Below, piece by piece: positions 1 to 7,172 of a DNA stretch of 41,182 bases; within the stretch, counting starts at the first letter, position 1; each line of letters begins with the position of its first letter. The notes beneath the pieces were generated by a model. That model saw only the letters and a program-made list of their open reading frames with translations, did not search any database and had not been told where the DNA came from. Source of the stretch: Candidatus Aminicenantota bacterium (GTDB lineage: Bacteria > Acidobacteriota > Aminicenantia > Aminicenantales > Saccharicenantaceae); assembly GCA_016867635.1 (NCBI GenBank), contig VGJC01000005.1:1-41182 (forward strand), read 5' to 3'. Both the position numbers and the translations under genes were made by a program.

Positions 1-18
1 CCACAGAATGAGCTTCAT
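1..18 (-). CDS. Start of an unidentified gene, truncated by the window edge
   Basis: Only six codons (MKLILW) lie inside the window. An ATG overlaps the TGA stop of the ribbon-helix-helix gene in an ATGA arrangement, which is typical of translationally coupled genes. Nothing can be said about the product. The call depends on the overlap and on an open frame up to the window edge. Confidence 0.3.
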
Positions 19-185
19 TCGTCTTCCTCCCGCCCCGGCCGGAGACGGCCCGTGCGCCGGACCGCCTCCTTGAGGACGAATTCCATCTGGGCGTTGACGC
101 TCCGCAGCTCCGCCGCCGCCCATTTCTCCAGGGCGTCGTAGAGCGCGGCGTCGAGCCGCAGCAGGAATTTTTTTTTCTCGCTCAC
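15..185 (-). CDS. Small ribbon-helix-helix (Arc/CopG-type) DNA-binding protein
   Basis: This 56-residue ORF is too short for the ORF track. It starts with GTG, 10 bases after the stop of the SPFH gene, with GAAAGAGG just upstream as ribosome binding site. The protein reads SEKKKFLLRLDAALYDALEK, then a second helix WAAAELRSVNAQMEFVLKEAV and an acidic tail GREEDE. A short beta strand (KFLLRL) followed by two helices, with the N-A-Q-x-E-F/I-V-L-x-E-A signature, is the usual ribbon-helix-helix pattern of the Arc/CopG family. Such proteins bind DNA as dimers and usually repress their own operon. The AT-rich palindromes in the promoter upstream of the SPFH gene are the obvious candidate operator (inference). 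The next gene overlaps its stop codon. Confidence 0.72.
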   Translation of the reverse strand: MSEKKKFLLRLDAALYDALEKWAAAELRSVNAQMEFVLKEAVRRTGRLRPGREEDE

Positions 186-195
186 CGGGCCTCTT

Positions 196-1077
196 TCATC
201 CGGAGTAAAGCGTCCCCGTATTGATGATCGGCTGGGCGTCGGACTCTGAGACCAGGGCGACGAGCAGGTTGTTGACCATGGCCGCCTTGCGCTCCTCGTC
301 GAGCTTGACGACGCCCTGGGCCTCCAGGCTCTTCAGGGCCATCTCGACCATGCCGACGGCGCCGTCGACGATCTGCCGGCGGGCGGCGATGATGGCCTCG
401 GCCTGCTGGCGCCGGAGCATGGCCTGGGCGATCTCGGGCGCGTAGGCCAGGTGCGACAGCCGGGCCTCGACGACGTGGACGCCGGCCACATCGAGCCTTT
501 CCTGGACCTGGTCCTTGAGCCGGGCCGCGATCTCCTCGAGGTTGCCGCGCAGGGACTCCTTTTCCGTGTCATGGGCGTCGTAGGGATAGTGGCTGGCCAG
601 CTGGCGGATGGCCGTTTCGCTCTGGATGGCCACGAAGTTCTGGTAGTTCTCGACGTTGAACAGGGCCTTGGCCGAATCGACGACGTGCCAGACGACGACG
701 GCGGCGATCTCGATGGGGTTGCCCAGCGCGTCGTTGACCTTGATCGTCTCGCTGTTGAGGTTGACGATCCTCAGGGTGACCTTCTTCTTGACGGCGAACG
801 GGTTGGTCCAGTGGAAACCGGCCGTCCGGGCGCTGCCGACGTACTTGCCGAGAAAAGTGAAGACCTTGGACTCGTTGGGGTGGATGAGGAAGAATCCGCC
901 GAAGGTCATGAAGGCCAGGATCATCCCGACGACCGAGGCGATCATGCCCGGGGTCGAGCCGGACCGCGCGGAGTGGGCGATGACGTACCGGCCGCAGAAG
1001 AACAGGACGGCGAGGTCGACGAAGACCATGGTCCAGCCGTTGACGCTGAAGACGTTTTTTTCCTTGATGTCTTTCAT
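196..1077 (-). CDS. SPFH/Band 7 (stomatin/prohibitin-like) membrane protein
   Basis: The product is 293 residues when started at the ATG preceded by GGAGGTG with 3 bases of spacing; the track's longer start adds seven residues without a ribosome binding site. Two hydrophobic segments near residues 13-35 and 45-65 anchor the N-terminus. An SPFH core follows: [22 protein letters not shown], then [24 protein letters not shown]. Next is an alpha-helical region rich in Ala, Glu and Arg ([20 protein letters not shown]) typical of the coiled-coil part of slipins. SPFH proteins form large membrane-associated assemblies that organise membrane microdomains or control proteases. The specific partner is unknown. 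The gene leads an operon with the ribbon-helix-helix regulator just downstream. Confidence 0.88.
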   Translation of the reverse strand: MKDIKEKNVFSVNGWTMVFVDLAVLFFCGRYVIAHSARSGSTPGMIASVVGMILAFMTFGGFFLIHPNESKVFTFLGKYVGSARTAGFHWTNPFAVKKKVTLRIVNLNSETIKVNDALGNPIEIAAVVVWHVVDSAKALFNVENYQNFVAIQSETAIRQLASHYPYDAHDTEKESLRGNLEEIAARLKDQVQERLDVAGVHVVEARLSHLAYAPEIAQAMLRRQQAEAIIAARRQIVDGAVGMVEMALKSLEAQGVVKLDEERKAAMVNNLLVALVSESDAQPIINTGTLYSG

Positions 1078-1099
1078 GGGCACCTCCGATAATAGCAAT

Positions 1100-1127
1100 A
1101 TAATATTAATATGATATCATTTGTCAA
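1100..1127 (-). promoter_or_regulatory. SPFH operon promoter with palindromic operator candidate
   Basis: On the minus strand a perfect TTGACA (1122-1127) is followed after 16 bases by TATTAT (1100-1105). The spacer holds the perfect palindrome ATGATATCAT (1111-1120), and the adjacent ATATTAATAT (1103-1112) is a second perfect palindrome. This AT-rich block stands out from the GC-rich surroundings. A dimeric ribbon-helix-helix repressor encoded two genes downstream could occupy it and block RNA polymerase (inference). Confidence 0.65.
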
Positions 1128-1148
1128 GCGATTTCTATATAAAAAAAA

Positions 1149-1177
1149 GGGGGCACGTACCGGAGGTACGTGTCCCC
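1149..1177. repeat. REP-like hairpin, copy 1
   Basis: Two 12-bp arms, GGGGGCACGTAC and GTACGTGTCCCC, flank a 5-base loop. The arms match the copy at 33844-33872 at all but one position, where a G.T wobble replaces an A-T pair. A repeated short palindrome in intergenic DNA is the hallmark of REP elements mobilised by RAYT-type tyrosine transposases. No such transposase gene is in the window. Confidence 0.6.
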
Positions 1178-1232
1178 GTGTTCGCGCATTCCCGGGGCTG
1201 AGAGCGATGTCGCAGCCCGGCCGAAAAGGGGG

Positions 1233-1248
1233 CTTCCCCTAAGGGAAG
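1233..1248 (-). terminator. Possible terminator hairpin after the aldo/keto reductase gene
   Basis: Just past the stop codon of the reductase gene, the minus strand reads CTTCCC-TTAG-GGGAAG followed by CCCCCTTTTC. The 6-bp stem is good, but the U-run is short and set back by five C residues, so termination would be weak. Confidence 0.35.
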
Positions 1249-1249
1249 G

Positions 1250-2491
1250 TCAGGCGAAGAAGTCGCCGGGGACGGCCTTGAGCCGGACGATGTCGCTGAC
1301 CCGCCCGCGGAGGTCGAAGCCCTTGGCGCAGGCGGCCGAGCACGACGCGCACGACCCGCAGGGGTTGCCGGCGACCTCCAGGGACCCGACGAGCTCGTGG
1401 GCCGCCTGCAGGTTCCGGTAGCCGTAGGCGTACATGTAGCCCCGCATGAGGGACGGGATGGGCAGGCCCCGCGCGCAGCCGCTCTCGCACTGCCCGCATT
1501 GCTGGCAGTAGAGGCCGGCCGCCTGTTCTCCGAACTTCAGGTCCCGGATCTCCTGCTCGGTCATCGTCAGGTCCGACCAGACCGAGAGGTCTTCCTTGAG
1601 CTGGTCGAAGGTCGTGAAGCCCGGGATGGCGGTCGTGACGTTCGTGTCGTTGAGGGCCCATTTCAGGGCCGCCCGCATGTTGATCGGCTGCTGCTTCTCC
1701 TTGTCCCAATAGACGCCGGCCTGGGTCTTCATGGCCACGACCCCTAACCCTGCCCCGGCCGCCTCGGCGATGGCTTTGCGGACCTCGTCCCTGTGGTCCT
1801 GGCGGAAGTTATAGGCCGTCAGGACGACGTCGTAGACCCCGGCTTTGACGGCCGCCCGGATGACATCCGGCTCGCTGCGGTGAGTCGAAAGCCCGACGTA
1901 TCTCGCCTTGCCCGACTTCTTGGCCCGCGTCAGGGCCTCGAGCATGGGCTCGGCGAGAGTGTCCTTGACCGTATCCGGGCTATGAAGGTAAAGGATCTCC
2001 ACTTGATCGAGTCCGAGCCGCTCGAGGCTCAGGTCGAACTTGTCCAGGAAGCTCTTGATCTGAAAGTCGGCAGGCTGCTCCGCCATGCCCTTCTCACGGT
2101 TCGAGCCGGGCACTTTCGTGGCCAGGATGTACGAATCTCGCGGCCTGCCTTTGATGACCTCGCCGATCATCTGTTCGTTGCGGCCTCTCTGGTAGACGTA
2201 AGCCGTGTCCAGCATGACGATGCCCGAGTCCAGGGCTTCGCGGACGAGGTTGGGGTTGTCGGCGTTCATGACGCCCATGCTGACGACCGGCATCTCGAGG
2301 CCCGTCCGGCCGAGAGTCCGGAGGATGGGCTTAGCGGCTTCCCGGCCGGCGAGCCGCCCCGGCCCGCCTTCCGTCGCTTTACCCAAGGCGGCGGCCCTGA
2401 CGGCGCCGGGAACGGCCCCGACCGCGGCCAGACCGGCCAAGCCTTTCTTGATGAAATCCCGCCTTTCGATGTGGGTCGCTTTTGTTGCCAT
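1250..2491 (-). CDS. Tat-exported aldo/keto reductase with C-terminal 4Fe-4S motifs
   Basis: The start is placed at the second ATG (MATKATHIE), 8 bases after GGAGG; the track start six bases upstream leaves too little spacing. The N-terminus carries a twin-arginine signal, ERRDFIKKG, followed by a hydrophobic Ala/Gly stretch, so export of a folded cofactor-loaded protein is expected. The reductase barrel follows with the family tetrad visible: Asp and Tyr in MLDTAYVY, Lys in ILATK, His in ILYLHSPD. The C-terminal ~90 residues hold two cysteine clusters, CQQCGQCESGC and CGSCASCSAAC, each spaced C-x2-C-x2-C-x3-C as in ferredoxin-like 4Fe-4S sites. The protein is 413 residues, longer than classic AKRs because of the signal and the Fe-S domain. 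Substrate is unknown. A divergent promoter with a 22-bp palindrome lies upstream. Confidence 0.88.
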   Translation of the reverse strand: MATKATHIERRDFIKKGLAGLAAVGAVPGAVRAAALGKATEGGPGRLAGREAAKPILRTLGRTGLEMPVVSMGVMNADNPNLVREALDSGIVMLDTAYVYQRGRNEQMIGEVIKGRPRDSYILATKVPGSNREKGMAEQPADFQIKSFLDKFDLSLERLGLDQVEILYLHSPDTVKDTLAEPMLEALTRAKKSGKARYVGLSTHRSEPDVIRAAVKAGVYDVVLTAYNFRQDHRDEVRKAIAEAAGAGLGVVAMKTQAGVYWDKEKQQPINMRAALKWALNDTNVTTAIPGFTTFDQLKEDLSVWSDLTMTEQEIRDLKFGEQAAGLYCQQCGQCESGCARGLPIPSLMRGYMYAYGYRNLQAAHELVGSLEVAGNPCGSCASCSAACAKGFDLRGRVSDIVRLKAVPGDFFA

Positions 2492-2563
2492 GCTCATCTC
2501 CTCCCGTCCCTTTTCTTTATTTCCCTCCGGCCGGACCGGCCGCGGGCCATGATTAGAAAGCCT

Positions 2564-2585
2564 ATAGAATGGATATCCATTCTAT
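2564..2585. promoter_or_regulatory. Perfect 22-bp palindrome, probable operator
   Basis: The half-site ATAGAATGGAT is followed directly by its exact reverse complement, so the whole 22 bp is self-complementary with no spacer. It lies between the divergent aldo/keto reductase gene and the secreted-protein gene at 2644. Its right half contains the -10 box (TAGAAT, minus strand) of the reductase promoter, so a bound dimer would block that promoter. The cognate regulator is not identifiable in the window. Confidence 0.7.
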
Positions 2586-2606
2586 CGAACGGGCCGGGAT
2601 TGTCAA
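2579..2606 (-). promoter_or_regulatory. Sigma-70-type promoter of the aldo/keto reductase gene
   Basis: The minus strand shows a perfect TTGACA at 2601-2606, a 16-base spacer and TAGAAT at 2579-2584. The -10 box sits inside the 22-bp palindrome. The leader to the reductase ATG would be about 80 bases. Confidence 0.6.
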
Positions 2607-2607
2607 A

Positions 2608-2635
2608 TTGACTTTTCCGGACCGGACGATATACT
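2608..2635 (+). promoter_or_regulatory. Promoter of the secreted-protein gene at 2644 (leaderless type)
   Basis: TTGACT at 2608-2613, a 16-base spacer and TATACT at 2630-2635. Only 8 bases separate the -10 box from the ATG, so the transcript should begin at or next to the start codon. The -35 box is one base from the -35 box of the opposing reductase promoter, so two polymerases could not bind at once. Confidence 0.65.
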
Positions 2636-2643
2636 GGGTCCCG

Positions 2644-3210
2644 ATGTCCCGCGATACCGGGAGACTCATGGCCGCCCTCATGGGAGCGTGCCTCGTGTTC
2701 CATGCCGGGGCCGGCGCCCAAGAGCCCGCGCCCCCCCCCGGAGGATCTCTCCGTACTTTTTTCACGGCCCGCTCCGCCGTGATCGACGGATCTCTGCCCG
2801 CGGACCTGGCCAAGGAATTCGAGAAGGACGAAGGAGCGCCCTTGAAGTCGGTGTCTATCGACCTCGACGGCGACGGCCGGGCCGAGAAATTCGTCCTCGG
2901 CGGCTCCCCGTCCCTCTCAGGCGGCAGCCAATGGCTCATCTTCGACCCCGTCAGGAACGTCTCGCAGGGAGTCATCATCGGGGCCATCGTCTTCATCGAA
3001 CGGCAGGCCGAGAACGGATACCCGGCTCTCGAGACCTACTGGAAGCAGGGGGGGGACATGGCCGTGGTCTTCCGTTACGCCTACTCCCGGGGCCGGTACG
3101 CCCGCGTCGCCTCCCGGTCCCTGACGGTCCAGGAGATCAGCGGCTACTTCCGGTCCAAGCCCCCGCTCGACCAAGAGCTCGAGCTGGTCGAGATCAAGGA
3201 TCCCGAATAA
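2644..3210 (+). CDS. Secreted protein of unknown function
   Basis: The start is set by the promoter: the ATG lies 8 bases after TATACT and has no Shine-Dalgarno sequence, so the mRNA is probably leaderless. The longer ORF-track start would begin upstream of the promoter. The 188-residue product begins with a signal peptide (MSRDTGRLMAALMGACLVFHAGAGAQ) that probably ends after AGA. A segment DLDGDGRAEKFVLGG near residue 75 resembles the calcium-binding loop of EF-hand or FG-GAP-like sequences, which in exported proteins often reads 'DxDGDGxxD'. No other domain is recognised. The following S41-like gene starts 23 bases downstream and is probably co-transcribed. Confidence 0.7.
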   Translation: MSRDTGRLMAALMGACLVFHAGAGAQEPAPPPGGSLRTFFTARSAVIDGSLPADLAKEFEKDEGAPLKSVSIDLDGDGRAEKFVLGGSPSLSGGSQWLIFDPVRNVSQGVIIGAIVFIERQAENGYPALETYWKQGGDMAVVFRYAYSRGRYARVASRSLTVQEISGYFRSKPPLDQELELVEIKDPE

Positions 3211-3233
3211 GAGGAGCAACGGGTCTGAGGTCC

Positions 3234-4574
3234 ATGGTCGGGCGAACGGCGGCGGACGGCGGCTCCCGCGGACGGCCGCGGCGATCCTCGTGGGGATGCC
3301 TGGCCCTGGCCTTCGGGTTCGTTCTCTCCTCCTGCGTCCGGCTGCACCCGCCGCCCTCCGCCCCGCCCTCTCCGGCGACGCCGGCGCTCGCCGACCTGAC
3401 CGACGCTCAATGGCTGCGGGACCTGGACCATCTGCGGCGCAACATCAACCGGGTCCACGAGAACCTCATGTATTCCCTCGCCGGCCATCGGGAGTTCGAG
3501 GACCGGGCCCGCCTCTTCCGGGAGGCCCTGCCGTCGCTCAACGTCGACGAGCGGACGGCGGGGCTCCTGCGCGTCGTCGCCGCCTTGAACGACCCTCACA
3601 CGCAGATCGCTTTCCGTCCGACCCGGCGGTTCCCCCTGGCCTTTTTTTGGTTCAAAGAAGGCCTCTTCGTCACGGCGGTCGAGCCCGGGCTGGAGCGCCT
3701 GCTCGGCGCCGAGCTCGCCGGCATCGACCGGGCTTCGCTCGCGTCGGTCATCTCGCTGCTCTCGGAGCTCGTCCCCCACGAGAACGAGTCGCGCCTCAAG
3801 GACCGACTCCCCGTTCTTCTCCCTCTCGGCGAGGTCCTGCGCGGGCTCGGGCTCATCCCGAGCGCGGACAAGGCCTCTTTCACGTTCCGGGATCTTGAAG
3901 GAAAGACCTTCGAGGCCGAGGTCGAGGCCCGCCCCTGGACGGCCGGCCGGCCCAAGTGGGCCCGGAGAGCCGCCGGGGAGACGCCGCTCTTTCTCTCGGA
4001 CATGGACACGTTCTACTGGTACGAGTACCTGGAGGGCTCCCGGACGCTCTTTTTCCAGTACAACTCGTGCCACGACATGCCCGGCCGCCCCTTCCATGAA
4101 TTCTCGGACGCGCTTCTCGCGTTCATCCGCGGCCACGAGGTCGACCGGGTCGTCATCGATCTCCGCCACAACCCCGGCGGCTACTCCCAGCTCCTGAGGC
4201 CCTTCATCCGAGGCCTTGCCCGCCTGAGGAAGATCGACCATCCGGACGGGCTCTATGTGATCGTCGGCCGCAGGACATTCTCCGCGGCCGTGCTCAACGC
4301 GCTCGAGCTGCGGCGCTCGACCCGGGCCGTCCTCGTCGGCGAGCCGACGGGCGGCAAGCCCAGCCACTACGGGGACATCCGTCTCTTCGCCCTGCCCGCC
4401 AGCCGGTTGACGGTTTCCTATCCGACCCAATATATCTGGCGGGAAGGCGTCCTCGAGACATCGATGGTCCCGGACCACGTCGTCGAGCCGTCCGTTCGGG
4501 ACTGGATCGCCGGCCGCGACCCGGTCCTCGAAGGGATCCTCCGAGGGGATTTTCGGCAAAACGAAGCCCCCTGA
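3234..4574 (+). CDS. S41-family (C-terminal processing protease-like) lipoprotein
   Basis: The ATG at 3234, after TGAGG, gives 446 residues; the longer frame in the track overlaps the preceding gene. The N-terminus carries a basic stretch, a hydrophobic segment and a lipobox, FVLSSC, so the mature protein is probably a lipoprotein with the cysteine near residue 35. The C-terminal half has the S41 core: DRVVIDLRHNPGGY, then VGRRTFSAAVLNAL with the expected catalytic serine in TFSAA, and GEPTGGKP with the expected lysine. I see no PDZ domain between signal and core, so this is not a classic CtpA. It is closer to the periplasmic S41 proteins that clip peptides or bind substrates. It is probably co-transcribed with the secreted protein upstream. 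Confidence 0.78.
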   Translation: MVGRTAADGGSRGRPRRSSWGCLALAFGFVLSSCVRLHPPPSAPPSPATPALADLTDAQWLRDLDHLRRNINRVHENLMYSLAGHREFEDRARLFREALPSLNVDERTAGLLRVVAALNDPHTQIAFRPTRRFPLAFFWFKEGLFVTAVEPGLERLLGAELAGIDRASLASVISLLSELVPHENESRLKDRLPVLLPLGEVLRGLGLIPSADKASFTFRDLEGKTFEAEVEARPWTAGRPKWARRAAGETPLFLSDMDTFYWYEYLEGSRTLFFQYNSCHDMPGRPFHEFSDALLAFIRGHEVDRVVIDLRHNPGGYSQLLRPFIRGLARLRKIDHPDGLYVIVGRRTFSAAVLNALELRRSTRAVLVGEPTGGKPSHYGDIRLFALPASRLTVSYPTQYIWREGVLETSMVPDHVVEPSVRDWIAGRDPVLEGILRGDFRQNEAP

Positions 4575-4632
4575 GAATTTCCGGCCCGGACCTCCGTCTT
4601 CTCTATTGAATCCATTCACGAAGGAGGTCCCG

Positions 4633-4941
4633 ATGAAAGGAAAACTGAGTCCCGAGGAGTTCGTGCGCCTGGCCGTCACCAGCCTGCGGCTCGACAACTA
4701 CAAGGGCATCCACTCCGTCTACAGCGGGTTCAACGACGCGTTCAAGGCCTACTACGACGGCGCAAACCCCATCGAAGCGACGGGAGAGATGGCCCGGACG
4801 GGCAAGATCAGCCTACGGCCGGTCAAGGGCGGGGTCATGCTCTACCTGCCCGGGGAGGGCCCGGAGCTCAGCCGAGGCGACATGGCCCTCAAGAAGATGG
4901 GCCTGCTCGAGAGGCCCCGGCCGGCCTCCCCGGGGAAGTGA
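4633..4941 (+). CDS. Small conserved protein of unknown function
   Basis: Start chosen at the ATG 6 bases after a near-perfect AAGGAGGT; this gives 102 residues. The track start uses an upstream TTG without support. The sequence SPEEFVRLAVTSLRLDNYKGIHSVYSGFN and the later RPVKGGVMLYLPGEGPELS look like a compact soluble domain. I recall similar short proteins in other bacteria, but cannot assign a function. No signal peptide or membrane segment. The gene ends 9 bases before the stop of the convergent ABC ATPase gene. Confidence 0.7.
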   Translation: MKGKLSPEEFVRLAVTSLRLDNYKGIHSVYSGFNDAFKAYYDGANPIEATGEMARTGKISLRPVKGGVMLYLPGEGPELSRGDMALKKMGLLERPRPASPGK

Positions 4942-4950
4942 CGGTCGGCG

Positions 4951-5673
4951 TCAGGCGACCGGCGGTTCCTCTTCCATGTACTGGATGTAGAGGTCGGTCA
5001 GGTCGGCGCCCTCGAGCTCCTTGGCCGTCTTCATCATCACCAGCCGGCCCTTGCGCATGAAGCCGACCCGGTCGGCGATGAGCTTGGCCCGGAAGATGTC
5101 GTGGGTCGACATGAACACGGACTTGCCCCGGTCGCGCATCTGGACGAGGGTCTCCAGGAACTCCCGGCCCGACTGGGGGTCGAGGCCCGAGGTCGGCTCG
5201 TCGAGCAGGATGTTGGCCGCGTCCTTGACCAGGGCGATGGCGATTCCCAGCTTCTGTCGCATGCCCTTGGAAAAGTTCTTGACCCGGCGGTCGAAGGCCT
5301 CCTTCTGGAGCCCGACGCGGGTCAGGACCTCGCCGTAGTCAGCCTTCGTCAGGCTGCGCTTTCCGGCCAGCCGGCTGAAGTAGTCGAGGTTCTGGACGGC
5401 CGTGAAATTGCCGTACAGCATGACGTTCTCGGAGACGAACGAGACGTGTCTCTTTGCCTTCAGGGGGTCCTTGTGGACGTCGATGCCCTCGATGAGGGCC
5501 GTCCCCGAGGTCGGGGGAATGAAGTCAAGGAACAGGTTGATGGTCGTCGTCTTGCCGGCCCCGTTGGCCCCGAACATGCAGAAGATCTCGCCCGGCTCGA
5601 CCTTCAGGGTCAGCGAGTCGAGACCGATCATCCCGTCTTCGTAGCGCTTGGTCAGGTCGATGGCTTCTAGCAT
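4951..5673 (-). CDS. ABC transporter ATP-binding protein
   Basis: The real start is the ATG opening MLEAIDLTKRYEDG, with GAGGAG upstream; the track's longer version runs into the permease gene. The 240-residue protein has Walker A (GANGAGKTT), the Q-loop region, the signature (FSKGMRQKLGIA), Walker B (NILLDEPTSGLD) and the H-loop (FMSTHD). This is the usual length for an ATPase of an ABC-2 type exporter, acting as a dimer on the cytoplasmic face. It follows its permease gene by 11 bases, so the two form one operon. Substrate cannot be inferred. Confidence 0.93.
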   Translation of the reverse strand: MLEAIDLTKRYEDGMIGLDSLTLKVEPGEIFCMFGANGAGKTTTINLFLDFIPPTSGTALIEGIDVHKDPLKAKRHVSFVSENVMLYGNFTAVQNLDYFSRLAGKRSLTKADYGEVLTRVGLQKEAFDRRVKNFSKGMRQKLGIAIALVKDAANILLDEPTSGLDPQSGREFLETLVQMRDRGKSVFMSTHDIFRAKLIADRVGFMRKGRLVMMKTAKELEGADLTDLYIQYMEEEPPVA

Positions 5674-5684
5674 GGCGGCACTCC

Positions 5685-7091
5685 TCAGCGGACGTCGTAG
5701 CGAAGGAACGAGGCGTAGGCCCCGACGAAAAAGACCAGGATCATGACGGCCATCAGGCCGAAGTCCGGAAGCGTCCGGAGAAGCGACCGGGACAGCCGCT
5801 CCGGCTCGAGCACGTGCTGGGGCATGTCGTCGATGGAGATCGTGGCCATCTCCCCCGTCTGGAAGTTGATGCTCTCCCCGAACTTGGAGTTGATCCATTT
5901 CGTATAGACGGGCTTATAGGATCGGACCGAGGCCAGGAACCTGTCGAACTCGTCGACCCCCGTCCGGGCCAGGGTCATGGAGCCGAAAGTCAGGGCCGAG
6001 GCCGGCGAGACGCGGGACAGGTTGACGGCCAGCGTCTGCTGGGCCCCCTTTTTCAATTGATAGTCCCTCTCGATGGCCGCGTTGTTGGCGTCGATCTGGC
6101 TGGTCAGGTCCTGTTGTAGATCTTCGATATACTTCCGGAGCCGGTCCTGGAAGCCCTTGGGATCCTTGGCCGCCTCGGTCTGCTGCTGCTGGATCCACTC
6201 CCGGGCTGTCTTCTGCCCCTCCTGCTGGATCTGCTGCAGGAAGGCGTCCTTCTTGGCCGTGACCTCATGGACCGAGGGAATGGGCCGGGCCTGACTGGCA
6301 ACGATGACCGCCAGCTTGGGGATGACCATGACGATGACGACCCAGGCGAAGAGCAGGACCAGGAAGCTCGTCGAGGACCGCGAGGTCCGGGCCGAGACGA
6401 ACAGGCCCAGGCTGAAGAAGACCGACAGGTAAAGGAAGAACATCAGGAAGATGAGCAGCAGTCGGAGCCAGTCCTGTCCCGCGAGGTGGATGTTGGGGGC
6501 GATGAGCAGGATGAGCAGGCTCAGGAGGAGAGGGATGAGGAGAGGGATGAGCAGGCTGATGTAGCCGCCGATGGCCTTGCCGAGGATGAGGCGGTCCCGC
6601 GGCACATCGTTCGACAGGGCCAGCTTCAGGGTCCCCCGCTCCTTCTCGCCGACGATGGCGTCGTAGGTGAAGAGGATGGCGAACAGGCTGAGGACGATCT
6701 TGACGATGAACATCAGGTCCAGCGGCCCGAAGACGGCGAAGACCGGGTTGCTGCTGTATTTGGAGTCGATGAGGTTGGGGTCGGCGGCGATGTTGACCGG
6801 GGCGACGCGCCCGACGGCCTCCTCGATGCCGTTGACGACCGTCCCCAGGACCTGGGGCGGCTTGTTGACCTTGACCCCGATGCCGGCCAGGGAATTGTAG
6901 TTCGGCTGGCTCTCCAGGTTCTTCTTGTTGAGGGCCAGCGCCGCCGTGTACTCCTTGCGCTCCGCCCCGTAGTTGGTCACCCCGGTGTAGACCGACACCA
7001 GGATGAGGATGGTGCAGAGCAGGAAGGTGAACACGAACTTCGGGCTGGTGATGTTGTCCAGGATCTCTTTGCGGATGATGTCTCGAAGCAT
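5685..7091 (-). CDS. ABC-2 type transporter permease
   Basis: The 468-residue protein starts with an amphipathic segment (RDIIRKEILDNITSPKF) and a first membrane helix (FVFTFLLCTILILVSVY). A large extracytoplasmic part follows, then a cluster of helices (MFIVKIVLSLFAILFTYDAIVGEKERGTL, LLIPLLIPLLLSLLILLI, LLLIFLMFFLYLSVFFSLGLFV, FLVLLFAWVVIVMVI). The EKERGTL turn is characteristic of ABC-2 permeases. A second large loop contains a Gln-rich coiled-coil-like region (FLQQIQQEGQKTAREWIQQQQ) before the last helix. The long loops resemble GldG/NatB-like permeases. It is the first gene of a two-gene operon with the ATPase. The 81 bases between it and the fucosidase gene hold a small GGACA/TGTCC hairpin and no clear promoter. 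Confidence 0.88.
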   Translation of the reverse strand: MLRDIIRKEILDNITSPKFVFTFLLCTILILVSVYTGVTNYGAERKEYTAALALNKKNLESQPNYNSLAGIGVKVNKPPQVLGTVVNGIEEAVGRVAPVNIAADPNLIDSKYSSNPVFAVFGPLDLMFIVKIVLSLFAILFTYDAIVGEKERGTLKLALSNDVPRDRLILGKAIGGYISLLIPLLIPLLLSLLILLIAPNIHLAGQDWLRLLLIFLMFFLYLSVFFSLGLFVSARTSRSSTSFLVLLFAWVVIVMVIPKLAVIVASQARPIPSVHEVTAKKDAFLQQIQQEGQKTAREWIQQQQTEAAKDPKGFQDRLRKYIEDLQQDLTSQIDANNAAIERDYQLKKGAQQTLAVNLSRVSPASALTFGSMTLARTGVDEFDRFLASVRSYKPVYTKWINSKFGESINFQTGEMATISIDDMPQHVLEPERLSRSLLRTLPDFGLMAVMILVFFVGAYASFLRYDVR

Positions 7092-7172
7092 GGCCTCCCC
7101 CGTCGTCAGGTAATGGCTGCGGACATTGCTGTCCCCTTGATCATACGTGTTGACGGCCCATCGGTTCAGTGT

